Assembly: GCA_023388175.1 (NCBI GenBank) | Contig: JAEWGT010000005.1 | Location: 310,001 to 374,000, forward strand | Direction of reading: 5' to 3' | DNA length: 64,000 nt | DNA from: Pseudomonadota bacterium | GTDB taxonomy: Bacteria > Pseudomonadota > Alphaproteobacteria > Rhizobiales > Devosiaceae | Shown: positions 40,161 through 49,705 of the stretch, piece after piece | Numbering within the stretch: position 1 is the first letter of the stretch | Layout of the letters: every line of letters starts with the position of its first letter | Program-made: the position numbers and the translations under genes | Notes under the pieces: model-generated | What the model saw: only the letters and a program-made list of their open reading frames with translations | What the model was told of the DNA's origin: nothing | The model's database searches: none

Positions 40161-41551
40161 TGGATCCCGTTTTGCTCGGAGAAATCCTCTCCGGCCTCAT
40201 GTTCTTCGGCGTCATCGGCGTGCTCATGCTCGGCTTCCCGGTCGCCTTTTCGCTCGCCGGCACGGCGCTGATATTCGGCCTCGTCGGCTGGTGGCTGGGC
40301 GTCTATGACCCGTCAAATTTCGGCTCGCTCGCGGGCCGCTATATCGGCTTGATGACCAACGAAGTTCTGGTCGCGGTGCCGCTCTTCATCTTCATGGGCG
40401 TCGTGCTCGAGCGCTCCGGCATTGCCGAACAGCTGCTGCTCACCATGGGCAAGCTTTTCGGCAATCTGCGGGGCGGGCTGGGCCTGTCGGTCATCGTTGT
40501 CGGCGCATTGCTTGCCGCCTCTACCGGCGTGGTCGGCGCCACCGTTGTCACCATGGGTCTGATTTCCCTGCCCGCCATGCTGCGCGCCGGCTATGATCCG
40601 AAGCTGGCCACCGGCGTTATCTGCGCCTCCGGCACCCTGGGACAGATCATCCCGCCTTCGACCGTCCTGATCTTCATGGGCGACATGCTCTCGGGCATCA
40701 ATGCCCAGGTCCAGATGAGCCAGGGCAATTTCGCGCCCGAACCGGTTTCGGTGGGCGCGCTGTTTGCCGGCGCCATCATTCCCGGCCTGCTGCTCGTGGT
40801 CCTCTACGCCGCCTTCATGGTGTTCAAGGCGATCACCGATCCCCAGTCCTGTCCGGCAACGCCCGTCCCTGAGGCCGAAAAGGCCGGGCTGCTGCGCGAG
40901 GTTTTCACCGCGCTGCTGCCGCCGCTCTTGCTGATTGTCGCCGTGCTTGGCTCCATCCTGGGGGGCATCGCCACTCCAACGGAGGCCGCCTCGGTCGGAT
41001 CGGTGGGCGCAATGCTTCTGGCACTGGTGCGTGGCCGCCTCAGCTTGGGGGTGCTGCGTCAGGCGACGATCTCCACCGCCACCATAACCTCCATGGTGTT
41101 CATCATCCTGTTCGGCGCCGCCGTCTTCTCCATCGTCTTCCGCATGATGGGCGGCGACAATCTGGTACACGAATTTCTGTCATCCATGCCGGGCGGCGCA
41201 TTTGGCGCGATGATCATCGTCATGCTGATCATGTTCCTGCTGGGCTTTATCCTCGACACCTTCGAGATCATTTTCATCGTGATCCCGATCACTGCGCCGG
41301 TCCTGCTGGCTTTGGGCATCGATCCGATCTGGCTTGGCGTCATGGTGGGCGTCAACCTGCAGACCAGCTTCCTGACGCCGCCATTCGGCTTCGCGCTGTT
41401 CTATCTGCGCGGCGTTGCACCGGCATCGGTGAGCACGGGAATGATCTATCGGGGCGCGGCGCCCTTCGTGATCCTACAGGTCATCGGCATCGTGCTGCTG
41501 TTTGCATTCCCGCAATTGATAACCTGGCTACCTTCAGTGCTCTATAACTAA
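40160..41551 (+). CDS. TRAP transporter large permease, DctM family
   Basis: The 463-residue membrane protein is the transport subunit of a TRAP system, with about 12 membrane segments. Family motifs include FIFMGVVLERSGIAEQLL, GASTGVVGATVVTMG-like ALLAASTGVVGATVVTMG, ASGTLGQIIPPSTVLI near residue 155, PTEAASVG near residue 275, and LQTSFLTPPFGFALFYLRG near the end. The length and a long central loop fit the TakM-type subgroup for alpha-keto or related monocarboxylic acids. A strong terminator follows, so the operon has only dctQ and dctM. The likely binding protein is at 48.5 kb. Confidence 0.93.
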   Translation: MDPVLLGEILSGLMFFGVIGVLMLGFPVAFSLAGTALIFGLVGWWLGVYDPSNFGSLAGRYIGLMTNEVLVAVPLFIFMGVVLERSGIAEQLLLTMGKLFGNLRGGLGLSVIVVGALLAASTGVVGATVVTMGLISLPAMLRAGYDPKLATGVICASGTLGQIIPPSTVLIFMGDMLSGINAQVQMSQGNFAPEPVSVGALFAGAIIPGLLLVVLYAAFMVFKAITDPQSCPATPVPEAEKAGLLREVFTALLPPLLLIVAVLGSILGGIATPTEAASVGSVGAMLLALVRGRLSLGVLRQATISTATITSMVFIILFGAAVFSIVFRMMGGDNLVHEFLSSMPGGAFGAMIIVMLIMFLLGFILDTFEIIFIVIPITAPVLLALGIDPIWLGVMVGVNLQTSFLTPPFGFALFYLRGVAPASVSTGMIYRGAAPFVILQVIGIVLLFAFPQLITWLPSVLYN

Positions 41552-41573
41552 GAGAACTGGCAGCAAAAGCGGC

Positions 41574-41610
41574 AGGGCCGGATGGGAAACCATCCGGCCC
41601 TTTCGCTTTC
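41574..41610 (+). terminator. Rho-independent terminator of dctQM
   Basis: A perfect 12-base-pair stem (AGGGCCGGATGG/CCATCCGGCCCT) with the stable loop GAAA is followed by TTCGCTTTCT, 23 bases after the dctM stop. Confidence 0.88.
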
Positions 41611-41690
41611 TGCAACCCGTTGCCGGCGCATCCAAGGCCTCCAGACGGAACGGCGACAAAGCACTCTTGCAATCAGATCGTCTGTATTTT

Positions 41691-41715
41691 ATATTATCTA
41701 TATTCTTGATTATAT
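41691..41715. promoter_or_regulatory. AT-rich imperfect palindrome upstream of azoR, candidate MarR operator
   Basis: ATATTATC and GATTATAT match as inverted arms at 7 of 8 positions, nine bases apart, in the most AT-rich stretch nearby. A second inverted pair, ATCAGAT (41672-41678) and ATCTGAT (41720-41726), surrounds it and reaches the azoR start. Either could bind the MarR protein encoded downstream. Confidence 0.45.
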
Positions 41716-41727
41716 GGAAATCTGATC

Positions 41728-42381
41728 ATGCCATCCCTGTTTCGCCTGGACGCCAGCATTCGTGCCGAAGGGTCCGTCACCCGCGGCATCGCGGACAGTC
41801 TCCAATCCACCCTGGTTTCGGCGCTCGGCGAGACCGCCATTACCCGCCGCGATATTGGCCTTTCCCCGCTGCCATCGACGGCCTGGGCCGGCGCCGTGAC
41901 TGGCCCCCACACCCCCGCAGACCAGCAGGCACCGTTTCAGCGTGAAGGCATGGCCCTGGCCGCCGAATTGGCCGCCGAACTGGTCACGGCCGACGCCTTC
42001 ATCTTCGCCGTGCCCTTCTACAATTTCGGCGTGTCCCAGCATTTCAAGACCTGGGTCGACCTGATCCTGACCCAGCCTCAATTCGCTCTGGGCTCTGACG
42101 TGGCGATCAAGGGGCGGCCAGCGCAGCTCGTTGTCGCCCGCGGCGGCGGATATGGCCCCGGTACGCCGCGCCACGGCTGGGATCACGGCACCGACTGGTA
42201 CAAGCGCGTGCTCGCCGATATCTGGCAGCTCGATCTCCAAGTCATCGAATGCGAGCTGACCCTGGCCGACGTGACCCCGGCAATGGAGTCGCTGCGCGGG
42301 TTGGCCGCCCAAAATCTTTCCCAGGCCCACGGTCAAGCCAATGACAATGGCCGATCGCTGGCCCGCAAGCTGCTGGTCTAG
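41728..42381 (+). CDS. azoR: FMN-dependent NADH:quinone oxidoreductase / azoreductase
   Basis: The 217-residue flavodoxin-fold enzyme has the N-terminal phosphate-binding run LDASIRAEGSVTRGIAD, the FMN-contacting PFYNFGVSQHFKTWVDLI near residue 97, and the glycine-rich RGGGYGPGTPRHGWDH near residue 138. AzoR enzymes reduce quinones and azo bonds by two electrons, using NADH, and protect against thiol-reactive quinones. A MarR-family gene follows 38 bases downstream on the same strand, which suggests a quinone-responsive operon. The gene has an unusually AT-rich promoter region. Confidence 0.9.
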   Translation: MPSLFRLDASIRAEGSVTRGIADSLQSTLVSALGETAITRRDIGLSPLPSTAWAGAVTGPHTPADQQAPFQREGMALAAELAAELVTADAFIFAVPFYNFGVSQHFKTWVDLILTQPQFALGSDVAIKGRPAQLVVARGGGYGPGTPRHGWDHGTDWYKRVLADIWQLDLQVIECELTLADVTPAMESLRGLAAQNLSQAHGQANDNGRSLARKLLV

Positions 42382-42419
42382 CGCTCGACTTGGGTGTCGC
42401 CCAGCGCTAGAAAGGCCTG

Positions 42420-42944
42420 ATGAGCACTTCGGAACAGTCTTCGGCGACACCCTCGCTCGGCGTCAATTTGGGCTGGGCGCTGGCCACGCTTCTGCGCAGC
42501 TATCAGAAGGAGGTCGAGACCGTCCTCGAAGATCTCCCCGGCGGCGCGCGCGCTTTTATGATTCTGGCGCTGGTCGAAAGGGAAACCTGCCACAGCCAGG
42601 CGGCCATTGCCGAACGGCTGGGCCTCGACAAGACAAACCTGACCTATCTTGTGGATGGGCTGGAAAAGGCCAGACTGGTCACCCGCAGCACCGATCCGGA
42701 AGACCGGCGCAGCCGTCACATCAACCTGACACCGCAGGGCGCAGCAGCGCTTAAAGGTCTTGCAGCAGCGGTGGCAAAGGTCGAAAACGAGGTTCTGTCG
42801 CGGCTCGGACGCGAGGATGCGTCGCTATTCCAGTCCCTGCTCAATCGGGCTGCCGGCATTGAGGCGGGCAGCCCAAGCGCGGCCGACCCCGCCCACGACA
42901 CCGAAATCTGCAAGGCGGCGCTCGGCTCGTCCGAGGCCTGCTGA
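42420..42944 (+). CDS. MarR-family transcriptional regulator
   Basis: The 174-residue protein has the MarR winged helix: helix-turn-helix in CHSQAAIAERLGLDKTNLTYLVDGLEKARLV (about residues 58-88) and the wing STDPEDRRSRHINLTPQG (about 91-108). Helical segments at both ends form the dimer. One cysteine, C58, lies at the start of the recognition unit, and another pair is near the C-terminus; a redox or quinone sensor role is conceivable. It follows azoR and probably controls that operon through the AT-rich palindrome. Its 3' end abuts the convergent ABC-F gene. Confidence 0.9.
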   Translation: MSTSEQSSATPSLGVNLGWALATLLRSYQKEVETVLEDLPGGARAFMILALVERETCHSQAAIAERLGLDKTNLTYLVDGLEKARLVTRSTDPEDRRSRHINLTPQGAAALKGLAAAVAKVENEVLSRLGREDASLFQSLLNRAAGIEAGSPSAADPAHDTEICKAALGSSEAC

Positions 42945-44567
42945 CTAGCTCCTGAGGCCCGGCGCTTCCTGCCCCGTGGCCGCGACATATTCGCTATAGC
43001 CGCCGCCATAGACATGCGGACCGTCCGGCGTCAGTTCCAGCACGCGGTTGGAGAGCGCGGCGAGAAAATGCCGGTCGTGGCTGACGAACAGCATCGTCCC
43101 CTCGAAATTGCTCAGCGCCTCGATCAGCATCTGCTTGGTCTGGATATCGAGATGGTTGGTCGGCTCGTCCAGCACCAGGAAATTGGGCGGATCGAACAGG
43201 ATCAGCGCCATGGCCAATCGGGCCTTTTCGCCACCCGAAAGCACCCGGCACTTCTTCTCGATATCGTCGCCCGAAAAACCGAAACACCCCGCCAGTGCCC
43301 GCAAAGGCGCCTGCCCCGCCTGCGGAAACCGAGATTCCAGCATCTGGAAGATGGTCTGATCGCCATCGATGACGTCCATGGCATGCTGGGCGAAATAGCC
43401 CAGCTTTACGCTCGGCCCGCGCGAGATGCTGCCCGCATCGGGCTCGGACGCCCCCACGACCAGTTTCAGCAAAGTCGATTTGCCCGCGCCATTGACGCCA
43501 AGAATGCACCAGCGCTCCCGCCGCCGCACATGGAAATCGAGCCCGTCATATATGGTGCGGCTGCCATAGGCCTTGTCGACGCCCTCGACCCGCACGATGT
43601 CCTCGCCCGAACGCGGCGCAGGACGGAACTCGAAGGCGACAACCTGCCGCCGCTTGGGTGGCTCCACCCGGTCGATCTTGTCGAGCTTCTTCACCCGGCT
43701 CTGCACCTGCGCGGCATGGCTGGCGCGCGCCTTGAACCGCTCGATAAACGCCACTTCCTTGGCCAGCATGGCCTGCTGCCGCTCGAACTGAGCCTGCTGG
43801 TTCTTGTCGGTGATCTCCCGCTGGGCCTGATAAAAATCATAGTCGCCGGTATAGGAGGTCAGCGTGCCCGCATCGATTTCCAGCACCTTGTTGACGATCC
43901 GGTTCATGAACTCGCGGTCATGCGAGGTCATCAGCAGCGCGCCCGTATAGGCCTTCAGGAAATTCTCGAGCCAGATCAGGCTTTCCAGATCAAGATGGTT
44001 GGAAGGTTCGTCGAGCAGCAGCACATCGGGCTTCATGAGCAGAATGCGGGCCAGCGCCACGCGCATCTTCCAGCCGCCCGACAGCGCGCCGACATCGCCA
44101 TCCATCATTTCCGGTGAAAAGCCCAGGCCCGCCAGCACCTCGCGCGCCCGCCCATCCAGCGAATAGCCGTCCAGTTCCTGAAACCGCCCCTGCACTTCGC
44201 CATAGCGCTCGATGATCGCGTCCATCTCGTCGGCCTTTTCGGGATCGGCCATCGCCGCTTCAAGCACCGCCATTTCCGCCATCATCTCGCTGACCGGCCC
44301 GGCCCCGTTCATCACCTCGGCCACGACCGGGCGCCCCTCCATGTCGCCTACATCCTGGCTGAAATAGCCGATGGAGGTGCCGCGATCGACCGAGACCTGC
44401 CCCTCGTCCGGGCTCTCCTCGCCCGTGATCATGCGGAACAGCGTCGTCTTGCCCGCGCCATTGGGTCCGACAAGGCCAATCTTTTCGCCCCGGTTCAGCG
44501 CCGCCGACGCTTCGATGAACACGATCTGCTTGCCATTCTGCTTGCCGATACTTTCGAGCCTGATCAT
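42945..44567 (-). CDS. ABC-F family ATPase
   Basis: The ATG at 44567 begins at the family start MIRLESIGKQ and gives 540 residues; the open frame runs further upstream without support. It has two ABC cassettes and no membrane part: Walker A GPNGAGKTT and GVNGAGKST, signatures LSGGWKMRVALA and LSGGEKARLAMA, Walker B LLLDEPSNHLD and LVLDEPTNHLD. The linker of about 80 charged residues between them (FERQQAMLAKEVAFIERFKARASHAAQ region) is the P-site tRNA interaction motif. ABC-F proteins act on the ribosome to relieve stalled states. Which housekeeping type (YbiT/Uup/YheS-like) this is cannot be settled by eye. Confidence 0.92.
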   Translation of the reverse strand: MIRLESIGKQNGKQIVFIEASAALNRGEKIGLVGPNGAGKTTLFRMITGEESPDEGQVSVDRGTSIGYFSQDVGDMEGRPVVAEVMNGAGPVSEMMAEMAVLEAAMADPEKADEMDAIIERYGEVQGRFQELDGYSLDGRAREVLAGLGFSPEMMDGDVGALSGGWKMRVALARILLMKPDVLLLDEPSNHLDLESLIWLENFLKAYTGALLMTSHDREFMNRIVNKVLEIDAGTLTSYTGDYDFYQAQREITDKNQQAQFERQQAMLAKEVAFIERFKARASHAAQVQSRVKKLDKIDRVEPPKRRQVVAFEFRPAPRSGEDIVRVEGVDKAYGSRTIYDGLDFHVRRRERWCILGVNGAGKSTLLKLVVGASEPDAGSISRGPSVKLGYFAQHAMDVIDGDQTIFQMLESRFPQAGQAPLRALAGCFGFSGDDIEKKCRVLSGGEKARLAMALILFDPPNFLVLDEPTNHLDIQTKQMLIEALSNFEGTMLFVSHDRHFLAALSNRVLELTPDGPHVYGGGYSEYVAATGQEAPGLRS

Positions 44568-44765
44568 GCGGAGAAATGCCTTTGGGACTATGCGCCGGGA
44601 GGGGGAGTGCGCTCCTAAAGCATCCGGGGTGGCAACTGGCAAGTGCCGGGCCGCCACTTCATAGCCGGGCCGCAATCGCCCCCTATAAACTAGCCCATTG
44701 CACACCGGCCCGAACGGGCCGATGATCCAAGGTCTTGTTGGCCGCTCTTCCCCCGAAAGGACGCC

Positions 44766-46409
44766 ATGAATTTCTATTTCGTGCTCATCAACATCGCCGG
44801 CGCGGTCACCCTGCTTCTATGGGCAACCCGGATGGTGCGCACGGGCATGGAGCGGTCGCAAAAGGCAGTGCTGCACCGGCTTCTGAGCCAGGGGAAAAGG
44901 GGCCAGATCAAATCGGCGGCGCTGGGCGGCTTCGTCGCCATCCTCCTGCAAAGCTCCACGGCCGTGGCGCTGATCGCCGCCGGATTTGCCGCCAGCGGCA
45001 AGCTCACCCTGTCGGCGGGCCTCGCCACCATGCTCGGCGCCGATCTGGGCTCTGCCGTGGTGGTGCAATTGCTCAGCATCAACCCCGCCTTCCTCATGCC
45101 GGTCCTGATGATCATTGGCGGCGTGATGTTCTTTCGCGGACATAACCGCGATATCCGCCAGGCCGGGCGCATCGTGATCGGCATCGCGCTGATCCTCATG
45201 TCGCTGCGTCTCATCGGCGAGGCTACCGTGCCGCTGCGCGAGGCCGAAATGCTCCCGGCCGTGGTTGCCTATCTCTCCGGCGACCCGTTCACCGCTTTCC
45301 TTCTGGCCGCGCTCTTCACCTGGCTCATTCATTCCTCGGTGGCCTTTATCCTGCTCGTCGCCACCTTTGCCATGCAGGGTCTGGTGCCGTTCGAGCTGGG
45401 TGCCGCAATGGTGCTGGGCGCCAATATGGGCTCGTCCATCATCGCCTTCATGCTGACACGGGGCGGCAGCGCCGCCGCGCGCCGCATCACGCTGGGCAAT
45501 TTCCTGTTCCGCGCCGTCCTCGCCATTATCGGGCTTGCCTTGCTCTGGCTCAGCCATCTGCCCGGCACCGTGCTCGGTCCCGACGCAGCCCGCCAGATCA
45601 TCAATTTCCACCTACTGTTCAACGTCATCCTTCTGGTGATCGCACTGCCGCTGACCGCGCCCATGGCCCGGCTCACCACCCACCTCGTGCGCAGCGCGCC
45701 CCAGCCCACTCATCCGCTGGTTTCACCCATGCGGCTTGATGACAAGCTGATCGGCAATCCGGCACTTGCCCTGGCCAGCGCCAAACGCGAGCTGCTGCGC
45801 ATGGCCGAAATCGTCGAGCGCATGCTGGAGCCGGTCATGGACCTCTACGAGAACGCCGATCCCGAAAAGATCCGCGAGATCAAGCAGCTCGAACATGCGG
45901 TCAATGCCGCCCAGTCCGACATCAAGCTCTATCTTTCGCGCATCCGCTATCCCGAGCCGAACGGCGCCGATGCCCTGCGCGGGCAGGAACTGGCGCAATT
46001 GGCCATCAATCTCGAATATGTCGGCGATGCCGTGGTCAAGACCCTGGTCAAGCTCGCCGAAAGCCGGGCCGAGCAGAAGGTGAAATTCTCACCCGCCGGC
46101 TGGCGCGAGCTCAACGACCTGCATCACCGCGTCGTGGACAACCTGCATCTGGCGCTCAATGTGCTGATGAGCGAGGATCGCGCTGCGGCCAAACTGCTGC
46201 TCGAACAGAAAGCCTCGCTGGGCATGGCGGGCCGCGCCAGCGCCGCAGAACACCTCGCCCGCCTGCGCGACGGCGCCCAGCAATCCATCGCCACCAGCAA
46301 TATTCACCTTGAAACCATCCGCGCGCTCAAGACCATCAATTCCCTGCTTGCCAGCGTCGCCTACCCCATCCTGCGCCAGGGCGATGGGCCGGAACCACAA
46401 CAAGGCTGA
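44766..46409 (+). CDS. Na/Pi cotransporter family protein with PhoU-like domain
   Basis: The 547-residue protein has a membrane part (about residues 1-310) with the two inverted Na/Pi repeats, marked by GFVAILLQSSTAVALIAAGF (QSST at 62-65) and the second TWLIHSSVAFILLVATF. A cytoplasmic C-terminal helical domain of the PhoU type follows (about residues 330-530, with IKQLEHAVNAAQSDIKLYLSRI and LINLEYVGD-like AINLEYVGDAVVK). The family takes up phosphate with sodium or exports it when overloaded. It stands alone between divergent and convergent neighbours. No Pho box was recognised upstream. Confidence 0.92.
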   Translation: MNFYFVLINIAGAVTLLLWATRMVRTGMERSQKAVLHRLLSQGKRGQIKSAALGGFVAILLQSSTAVALIAAGFAASGKLTLSAGLATMLGADLGSAVVVQLLSINPAFLMPVLMIIGGVMFFRGHNRDIRQAGRIVIGIALILMSLRLIGEATVPLREAEMLPAVVAYLSGDPFTAFLLAALFTWLIHSSVAFILLVATFAMQGLVPFELGAAMVLGANMGSSIIAFMLTRGGSAAARRITLGNFLFRAVLAIIGLALLWLSHLPGTVLGPDAARQIINFHLLFNVILLVIALPLTAPMARLTTHLVRSAPQPTHPLVSPMRLDDKLIGNPALALASAKRELLRMAEIVERMLEPVMDLYENADPEKIREIKQLEHAVNAAQSDIKLYLSRIRYPEPNGADALRGQELAQLAINLEYVGDAVVKTLVKLAESRAEQKVKFSPAGWRELNDLHHRVVDNLHLALNVLMSEDRAAAKLLLEQKASLGMAGRASAAEHLARLRDGAQQSIATSNIHLETIRALKTINSLLASVAYPILRQGDGPEPQQG

Positions 46410-46436
46410 GGACGACGAACCGCGGGCCCGTCCGCT

Positions 46437-48308
46437 TCAGGAAGCAGCCGTGGTGGCGACCTGATTGCGGCCGCAGGCCTTGGCGGCATAAAGCGCCCGG
46501 TCGGCCTGTTCGAGCAGATCGAGGCCGGTGACGACCCGGCCGTTCTGGTCCAGCGTGGCCACGCCCGCGCTGATGGTGACATAGCCGCGCTCGACCCCGC
46601 TATGGGGCATCTGCAACACTTCGACAGCCCGCCTGATATCGTCGGCGACTTTTGCAGCGCCGGCCAGATCGGTGCCGGGCAGCAGCACGGCGAATTCTTC
46701 GCCCCCGAGCCTTGCGGCCATGTCCATCGGGCGCTTGGCACTATCGCGGATGCAACCGGCGACACGTCGCAGGCAGGCATCCCCGGCCGGGTGACCATAG
46801 GTGTCGTTATAAACCTTGAACCGGTCGATATCGATCATCACGATGCTGAGCGCGGAGCCATCGCGTTGCGAGCGCTCGAACTGGCGAGCCAGGCCGTCAT
46901 CGAAATCGCGGCGATTGTGCAACCCGGTCAAGGCATCGGTGACGGACAGGACGCGCATCTGCTCGGCCACATCCATCAACTGGCTCTCGGCCTGCTTGAG
47001 ACCGGAAATGTCGGACACGATGACGACTGTGCCCCCGGCGCGGAGCGGCGTCGAGCGGATCAGCAGCCAGCGGCCATCATACATCTTGACCTGTTCCTCG
47101 CCGCCGTGCTGCATCTTTTTCAGCACGTCGGCGATCCACTCCTCGTCACTGAGACCGGTCGGCATCTGCTCGCCTGTGGCAAGCACGGCCTCCAGTACAT
47201 CCTTGAGATGCGCGCCAGGCTGCCGCAGGCTCCCGGTCAGGGGGAACAGCGTCTGGTAATTGCTGTTGGAAAAGACCAGCCTGAAATCGGCGTCAAAACG
47301 TGCCAGCCCATCCGACATTTCGTTGAGAATGACGTCCAGTTCCGCTCGCGTCTCGGTAAATCGGCGCTCCAGCGCCAGTCTTTCGGTAAGGTCCTTGGTC
47401 ACCCCCACCAGCCCGGCCACGCTGCCATCGGCATTGAAAATGGCGCGCTTGGTGGTGACGAAGGTGCGCACCGAACCGTCGGGCTGCACTATCCTTTCCT
47501 CATTATCGACAATGGTGCCGCCATCCCGGAGCATGGCCTGCTCGGCATCGAACAGGATTTTGGCGCGCTCCGGCGAGGCCAGGTCAAAATCGGTCAGGCC
47601 CACCATCTCGGCCGCAGAAGCCCGCCCGGCCGCCTGCGCCGCAGCATCATTGGCAATGACGATCCGCCCCTGCCGGTCCTTGATGTAGAAATAATCGGGC
47701 GCCTGTCCCATGGCCACCCGCATCAGATGCGTGAGCCATCCACGGAAGCGGCTGCGCTCGATACTGGTAATGGCAAAAAAGCTGGCAACCCCCGTCATGA
47801 ACATGAGCGGCACGAGGATGGTGCTTGCCGCGATCTGCCGCAGGTCGGCCGGCAGCAGCAGCAGCGAGAAGGCCGGCAGGGTCGCCAGAACCACGCTGAT
47901 CCCTGCAATGAAGGGCAGCGTCAGCCCCCAGCGCCTGCGGACAAGATAGCCCACACAGCCGACGCCTCCATAGATGGCGATCATCAGCACGCCACCCCAT
48001 ACGCCGCCACCGCCAATGCCGATCCGCGCCAGCGCCGCGACAAGCGCGGATAACAGGGCCGCCAGCGGCCCACCGAATATGCCGCCAAGTGCGATCAGCA
48101 CACCACGCAGGTCAAAATGCACGCCTGCAAACAGTTCGACGGACAATTGCATGGACGCAGCCGCACCCAGGCCCATGAGCAGGCCGGAGCCAAGCACGCG
48201 CGCTGCCCGGGTCCAGGTTCGCACCCACTCCTGCGACAGGGCCCAGAGGGCGACGAACAGGCCCACCACCGCGAAATTTGCCAACAGGTCAGCCGCCAAT
48301 GCCACCAT
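46437..48308 (-). CDS. Diguanylate cyclase with 5TMR-LYT and PAS domains
   Basis: The 623-residue protein begins with five or six membrane segments of the 5TMR-LYT type (about residues 1-185). Two PAS domains follow (about 200-315 and 325-435), then a GGDEF domain (about 455-620). The active site is GGEEF in RLGGEEFAVLL, and a product-inhibition site RPMD lies five residues before it, so the enzyme should make cyclic di-GMP and be inhibited by it. The FDVDRFK-type metal site is IDIDRFKVYND. A membrane-sensed signal and a PAS ligand probably control it. It is the only gene of its transcript. Confidence 0.93.
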   Translation of the reverse strand: MVALAADLLANFAVVGLFVALWALSQEWVRTWTRAARVLGSGLLMGLGAAASMQLSVELFAGVHFDLRGVLIALGGIFGGPLAALLSALVAALARIGIGGGGVWGGVLMIAIYGGVGCVGYLVRRRWGLTLPFIAGISVVLATLPAFSLLLLPADLRQIAASTILVPLMFMTGVASFFAITSIERSRFRGWLTHLMRVAMGQAPDYFYIKDRQGRIVIANDAAAQAAGRASAAEMVGLTDFDLASPERAKILFDAEQAMLRDGGTIVDNEERIVQPDGSVRTFVTTKRAIFNADGSVAGLVGVTKDLTERLALERRFTETRAELDVILNEMSDGLARFDADFRLVFSNSNYQTLFPLTGSLRQPGAHLKDVLEAVLATGEQMPTGLSDEEWIADVLKKMQHGGEEQVKMYDGRWLLIRSTPLRAGGTVVIVSDISGLKQAESQLMDVAEQMRVLSVTDALTGLHNRRDFDDGLARQFERSQRDGSALSIVMIDIDRFKVYNDTYGHPAGDACLRRVAGCIRDSAKRPMDMAARLGGEEFAVLLPGTDLAGAAKVADDIRRAVEVLQMPHSGVERGYVTISAGVATLDQNGRVVTGLDLLEQADRALYAAKACGRNQVATTAAS

Positions 48309-48402
48309 CCGGGTTGCGCAATGCTCTCTAGCATCGCCCCCCAGCCCTTTAACAAAGGCTTAACGCCGCTCGATCGTGAAGCCTTTGGCCCATATCGGCA
48401 AT

Positions 48403-48433
48403 AAAAAACAGGGGTCCTTTGCAGGACCCCTGT
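48403..48433 (-). terminator. Rho-independent terminator of the TRAP binding-protein gene
   Basis: On the minus strand a perfect 11-base-pair stem (ACAGGGGTCCT/AGGACCCCTGT) is followed by TTTTTTATT, about 25 bases after the stop. Confidence 0.93.
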
Positions 48434-48458
48434 CGCCACGTCAAAGGCAGAACCTGCC

Positions 48459-49559
48459 TTAGCTGATCGTGAAATACTTCTCGCGTGCCGCCAGGAACAG
48501 CGAATCCGTGCCGTCGGTCTTCTGACGCACGATATTGAGCGCCGAGATGAAGCTCTCGGCGGTCTTCTTGGTCAGCGCATCGCCGCTTTCGCGGATTTCC
48601 GAGAGGATTTCCAGCGATGCCTTGGCGCCGGCCTCGAGGATCTCGTCCGGGAACTGACGAATCTGCACGCCATGTTCGTTGACCAGCGCCTGCAGGGCAC
48701 GCGGATCGTTGGCGGCGAAATCGGCGGCCACATTATCATATTCTGCCTGGCAGACATCGCGCACTATGGCCTGCAGATCTTCCGGCAGCGCCTGATACTT
48801 GGCCTTGTCGACCACCAGTTCCGTGGCCAGGCCCGGCTCGATGAAGCTGGGGAAGTAGTAGTTCTTGGCGATCTGGTAGAAGCCGAGCGCCAGATCGTTA
48901 TAGGGGCCGACGAATTCGGCGGCGTCCAGCGTACCCGACTGCAGCGCCGCAAAGATTTCGCCAGCGGCCAGATTGGTCACCGATGCACCGAGCTTGGCCC
49001 AGACCTGACCGCCCAGGCCCGGCGTACGGAAACGCAGGCCCTGCACGTCGGAAACGCCGGTCAGTTCGTTCTTGAACCAGCCGCCGGCCTGCGTGCCGGT
49101 ATCGCCGGACAGGAAGCCCTGCACGCCGAACTGGTCGTAGATCTCGTCCCAGATTTCCTGGCCGCCCATATGGCGCACCCAGCCGGTCAGCTCGCGGCTG
49201 GTCATGCCGAAGGGCACACCGGTAAAGAAGCTGAGGCCGGCGCTCTTGTTCTGCCAGTAATAGGCCGCGCCATGGCTCATTTCAGCCGAGCCGTCGATCA
49301 CCGCATCCAGCGCCTGCAGGCCAGGCACCATTTCACCGGCGGCAAAGACCTGCACCGTCAGGCGGCCACCGGAAGCTGCGGTAATGCGGTCAGCGAGGCG
49401 CTGCGCGCCAACGCCCAGGCCCGGAAAATTCTTGGGCCAGGTGGTGACCATGCGCCAGGTGATATTGCCCTGGGCGATTGCGGGCGTGGCCAGCGTTGCG
49501 GCGGCAGCCGCGCCAATGGTGGCGACCGAAGCCTGCTTGAAGAACTCGCGTCTTTTCAT
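48459..49559 (-). CDS. TRAP transporter substrate-binding protein, TakP/DctP family
   Basis: The 366-residue periplasmic protein starts with a twin-arginine signal (MKRREFFKQASVATIG, cleaved after PAIAQ). The mature part has ITWRMVTTWPKNFPGLGVGAQRLADRI, RFRTPGLGGQVWAKLGASV and the ligand region AAEFVGPYNDLALGFYQIAKNYY near residue 215, all as in TakP-like proteins that bind alpha-keto acids and related acids with a metal ion. AGGAGG lies seven bases before the ATG. It has its own terminator. No permease gene adjoins it; the orphan dctQM pair 7 kb away is the natural partner. Confidence 0.93.
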   Translation of the reverse strand: MKRREFFKQASVATIGAAAAATLATPAIAQGNITWRMVTTWPKNFPGLGVGAQRLADRITAASGGRLTVQVFAAGEMVPGLQALDAVIDGSAEMSHGAAYYWQNKSAGLSFFTGVPFGMTSRELTGWVRHMGGQEIWDEIYDQFGVQGFLSGDTGTQAGGWFKNELTGVSDVQGLRFRTPGLGGQVWAKLGASVTNLAAGEIFAALQSGTLDAAEFVGPYNDLALGFYQIAKNYYFPSFIEPGLATELVVDKAKYQALPEDLQAIVRDVCQAEYDNVAADFAANDPRALQALVNEHGVQIRQFPDEILEAGAKASLEILSEIRESGDALTKKTAESFISALNIVRQKTDGTDSLFLAAREKYFTIS

Positions 49560-49705
49560 TCATTTCCTCCTGAAGGGTGCATCTTCTGACGCACTGGTCC
49601 GGCGAGACGAGCCTCTCCCAAGGCCGCCGAATTGCGCTAACAAATCAATCGCCGGTCAGCGTGTCCAGCATCTTGTTGCAAAGACTTGTACTTTTCTGAA
49701 TCCGG

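Noticed and set aside
49628..49645. GCTAACAAAT near the TRAP binding-protein promoter as a fourth GntR site
   Set aside because: Only one half of the palindrome is present; the other half does not match.
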